Assembly (NCBI GenBank): GCA_900764925.1
Contig: CAAFPW010000103.1
Coordinates: 1-30,410, forward strand
DNA length: 30,410 nt
Reading direction: 5' to 3'
Origin: Fusobacteriaceae bacterium
Lineage (GTDB): Bacteria; Fusobacteriota; Fusobacteriia; Fusobacteriales; Fusobacteriaceae
The translations under genes were made by a program, and so were the position numbers. The notes under the pieces were generated by a model, which saw nothing but the letters and a program-made list of their open reading frames with translations, did no database searches and was not told the origin of the DNA. Within the stretch, counting starts at the first letter, position 1, and every line of letters starts with the position of its first letter. Below are positions 29,864-30,410 of the stretch, one piece after another.

Positions 29864-30229
29864 ATGAAAAAAATATTTGGAGTTATTTGTATTTGTGTAT
29901 TATGTTCAACTACATTTTCAGCAACTAGACAAGAGAAAGCAGCTCTTAAAAAAGCTGAGATGTATTCAAATGTAATGAATATGAGTAAAAAAGCTATTTA
30001 TGAGCAATTAGTAAGTGAATATGGTGAAGCTTTTGATGAAGATGCAGCTAAATATGCAATTGAAAATTTAAAAAGTGATTGGAATAAAAATGCTCTTGAA
30101 AAAGCAAAGGTTTACCAAGAAACAATGAACATGAGTAAAAAAGCTATTTATAATCAATTAGTTTCAGAGTTTGGAGAAAAATTTACAAAAGAACAAGCTA
30201 AATATGCTGTAGATAATTTACCTGAATAG
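29864..30229 (+). CDS. Secreted Ltp-type protein, likely superinfection exclusion
   Basis: 121 aa, GAGGAGA before ATG. N-terminal signal peptide (residues 1-20: basic start, hydrophobic IFGVICICVLCSTTFSA) with a probable signal peptidase I site (TFSA|T); no clear lipobox, since the preceding Cys residues do not fit L-A/S-G-C. Two repeats of the Ltp type at ~27-70 and 77-119 (AxxYxxxMNMSKKAIYxQLVSExGExFxxxxAKYAxxNL). Ltp of phage TP-J34 blocks DNA entry by acting on the tape measure of incoming phages. In a lysogen this gene next to the repressor would protect the host, with the protein acting outside the inner membrane. Confidence 0.85.
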   Translation: MKKIFGVICICVLCSTTFSATRQEKAALKKAEMYSNVMNMSKKAIYEQLVSEYGEAFDEDAAKYAIENLKSDWNKNALEKAKVYQETMNMSKKAIYNQLVSEFGEKFTKEQAKYAVDNLPE

Positions 30230-30410
30230 AATCTTCACTAAAAAATACATCTTGCTATAAAGCTATTTTTTATTTATTGACAATATTTTGACAATGAAAA
30301 TCATAAAAAACTTATAAAATGATTAAAAATAAATAAAATAGATAAAATGGAATGTAGAAAAAATGAGAAGTTGTGAACTAATATACATTTAAGCGTAGCG
30401 AGTGGGAATA
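30230..30410. other. AT-rich tail region without a supported gene
   Basis: Two TTGACAAT copies (30277, 30288) and a TATAAA but no good promoter spacing, a weak hairpin near 30253-30265 with a T-run, and a less AT-rich end (AGCGTAGCGAGTGGG). No reading frame with a ribosome binding site. An attachment site here cannot be judged from one end. Confidence 0.4.

Noticed and set aside
1..30410. CRISPR array, tRNA gene, retroelement or insertion sequence
   Set aside because: No regularly spaced repeats of the right size, no cloverleaf, no transposase or reverse transcriptase motif seen on either strand.
30230..30410. Attachment site at the right end
   Set aside because: Only one end is visible; no direct repeat partner in the window and the integrase is 7 kb away.

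Overview
The window is most of a temperate contractile-tailed phage (myovirus with a PBSX/Xkd-type tail and an HK97-type head) from a very AT-rich bacterium. Heavy AUA/AAA codon use, strong GGAGG or GGTGG ribosome binding sites and the overall gene style suggest a Fusobacterium-like host. A low-GC Firmicute cannot be excluded from sequence alone. Almost everything is on the minus strand, so the phage programme reads from right to left. Only the CI-type repressor and a secreted Ltp-type protein at the right end are on the plus strand.

Right end (28.6-30.4 kb): immunity region. A LexA/CI-like repressor and a small Cro-like protein diverge from an intergenic region packed with TTAC/GTAA operator dyads and two face-to-face promoters. 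Beyond the repressor is a secreted two-repeat Ltp-type protein, probably a superinfection-exclusion factor. Early operon (23.9-28.6 kb): hypothetical genes, a zinc-finger protein, a replisome organizer (with an iteron-like array inside its gene), a DnaC-like helicase loader, a tiny membrane peptide, ParA and a putative ParB-like partner, then several tiny genes. Recombination/regulation block (21.9-23.9 kb): an XRE regulator fused to an excisionase-like domain, a stand-alone excisionase-like protein and a tyrosine recombinase. Small-gene block (18.9-21.9 kb): short hypothetical proteins, many of them zinc-ribbon or cysteine-rich, closed by a bidirectional terminator.

Junction (17.2-18.9 kb): an isolated zinc-ribbon gene with its own terminator, a 31-aa hydrophobic peptide, and a 366-aa protein resembling filamentous-phage gene II/X (CRI) replication proteins behind a G-rich, dyad-flanked leader. 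Late region (0-17.1 kb): HTH/coiled-coil packaging-type protein, HNH endonuclease, small and large terminase, portal, ClpP-like prohead protease, HK97 capsid, connector/closure/gp10-like/terminator proteins, sheath, tube, XkdN chaperone with a programmed -1 frameshift (A AAA AAC), tape measure, XkdP-like through XkdU-like baseplate proteins, and the start of a tail fibre that runs off the left edge.

The most notable system-level points are these. The recombinase lies in the middle of an unbroken operon rather than at a prophage edge. A partition-type ATPase sits between the replication and recombination genes, which suggests a plasmid-like (phage-plasmid) lysogenic state. Two distinct replication modules are present: a theta-type organizer plus loader, and a gene II-like rolling-circle initiator at the head of the late region.
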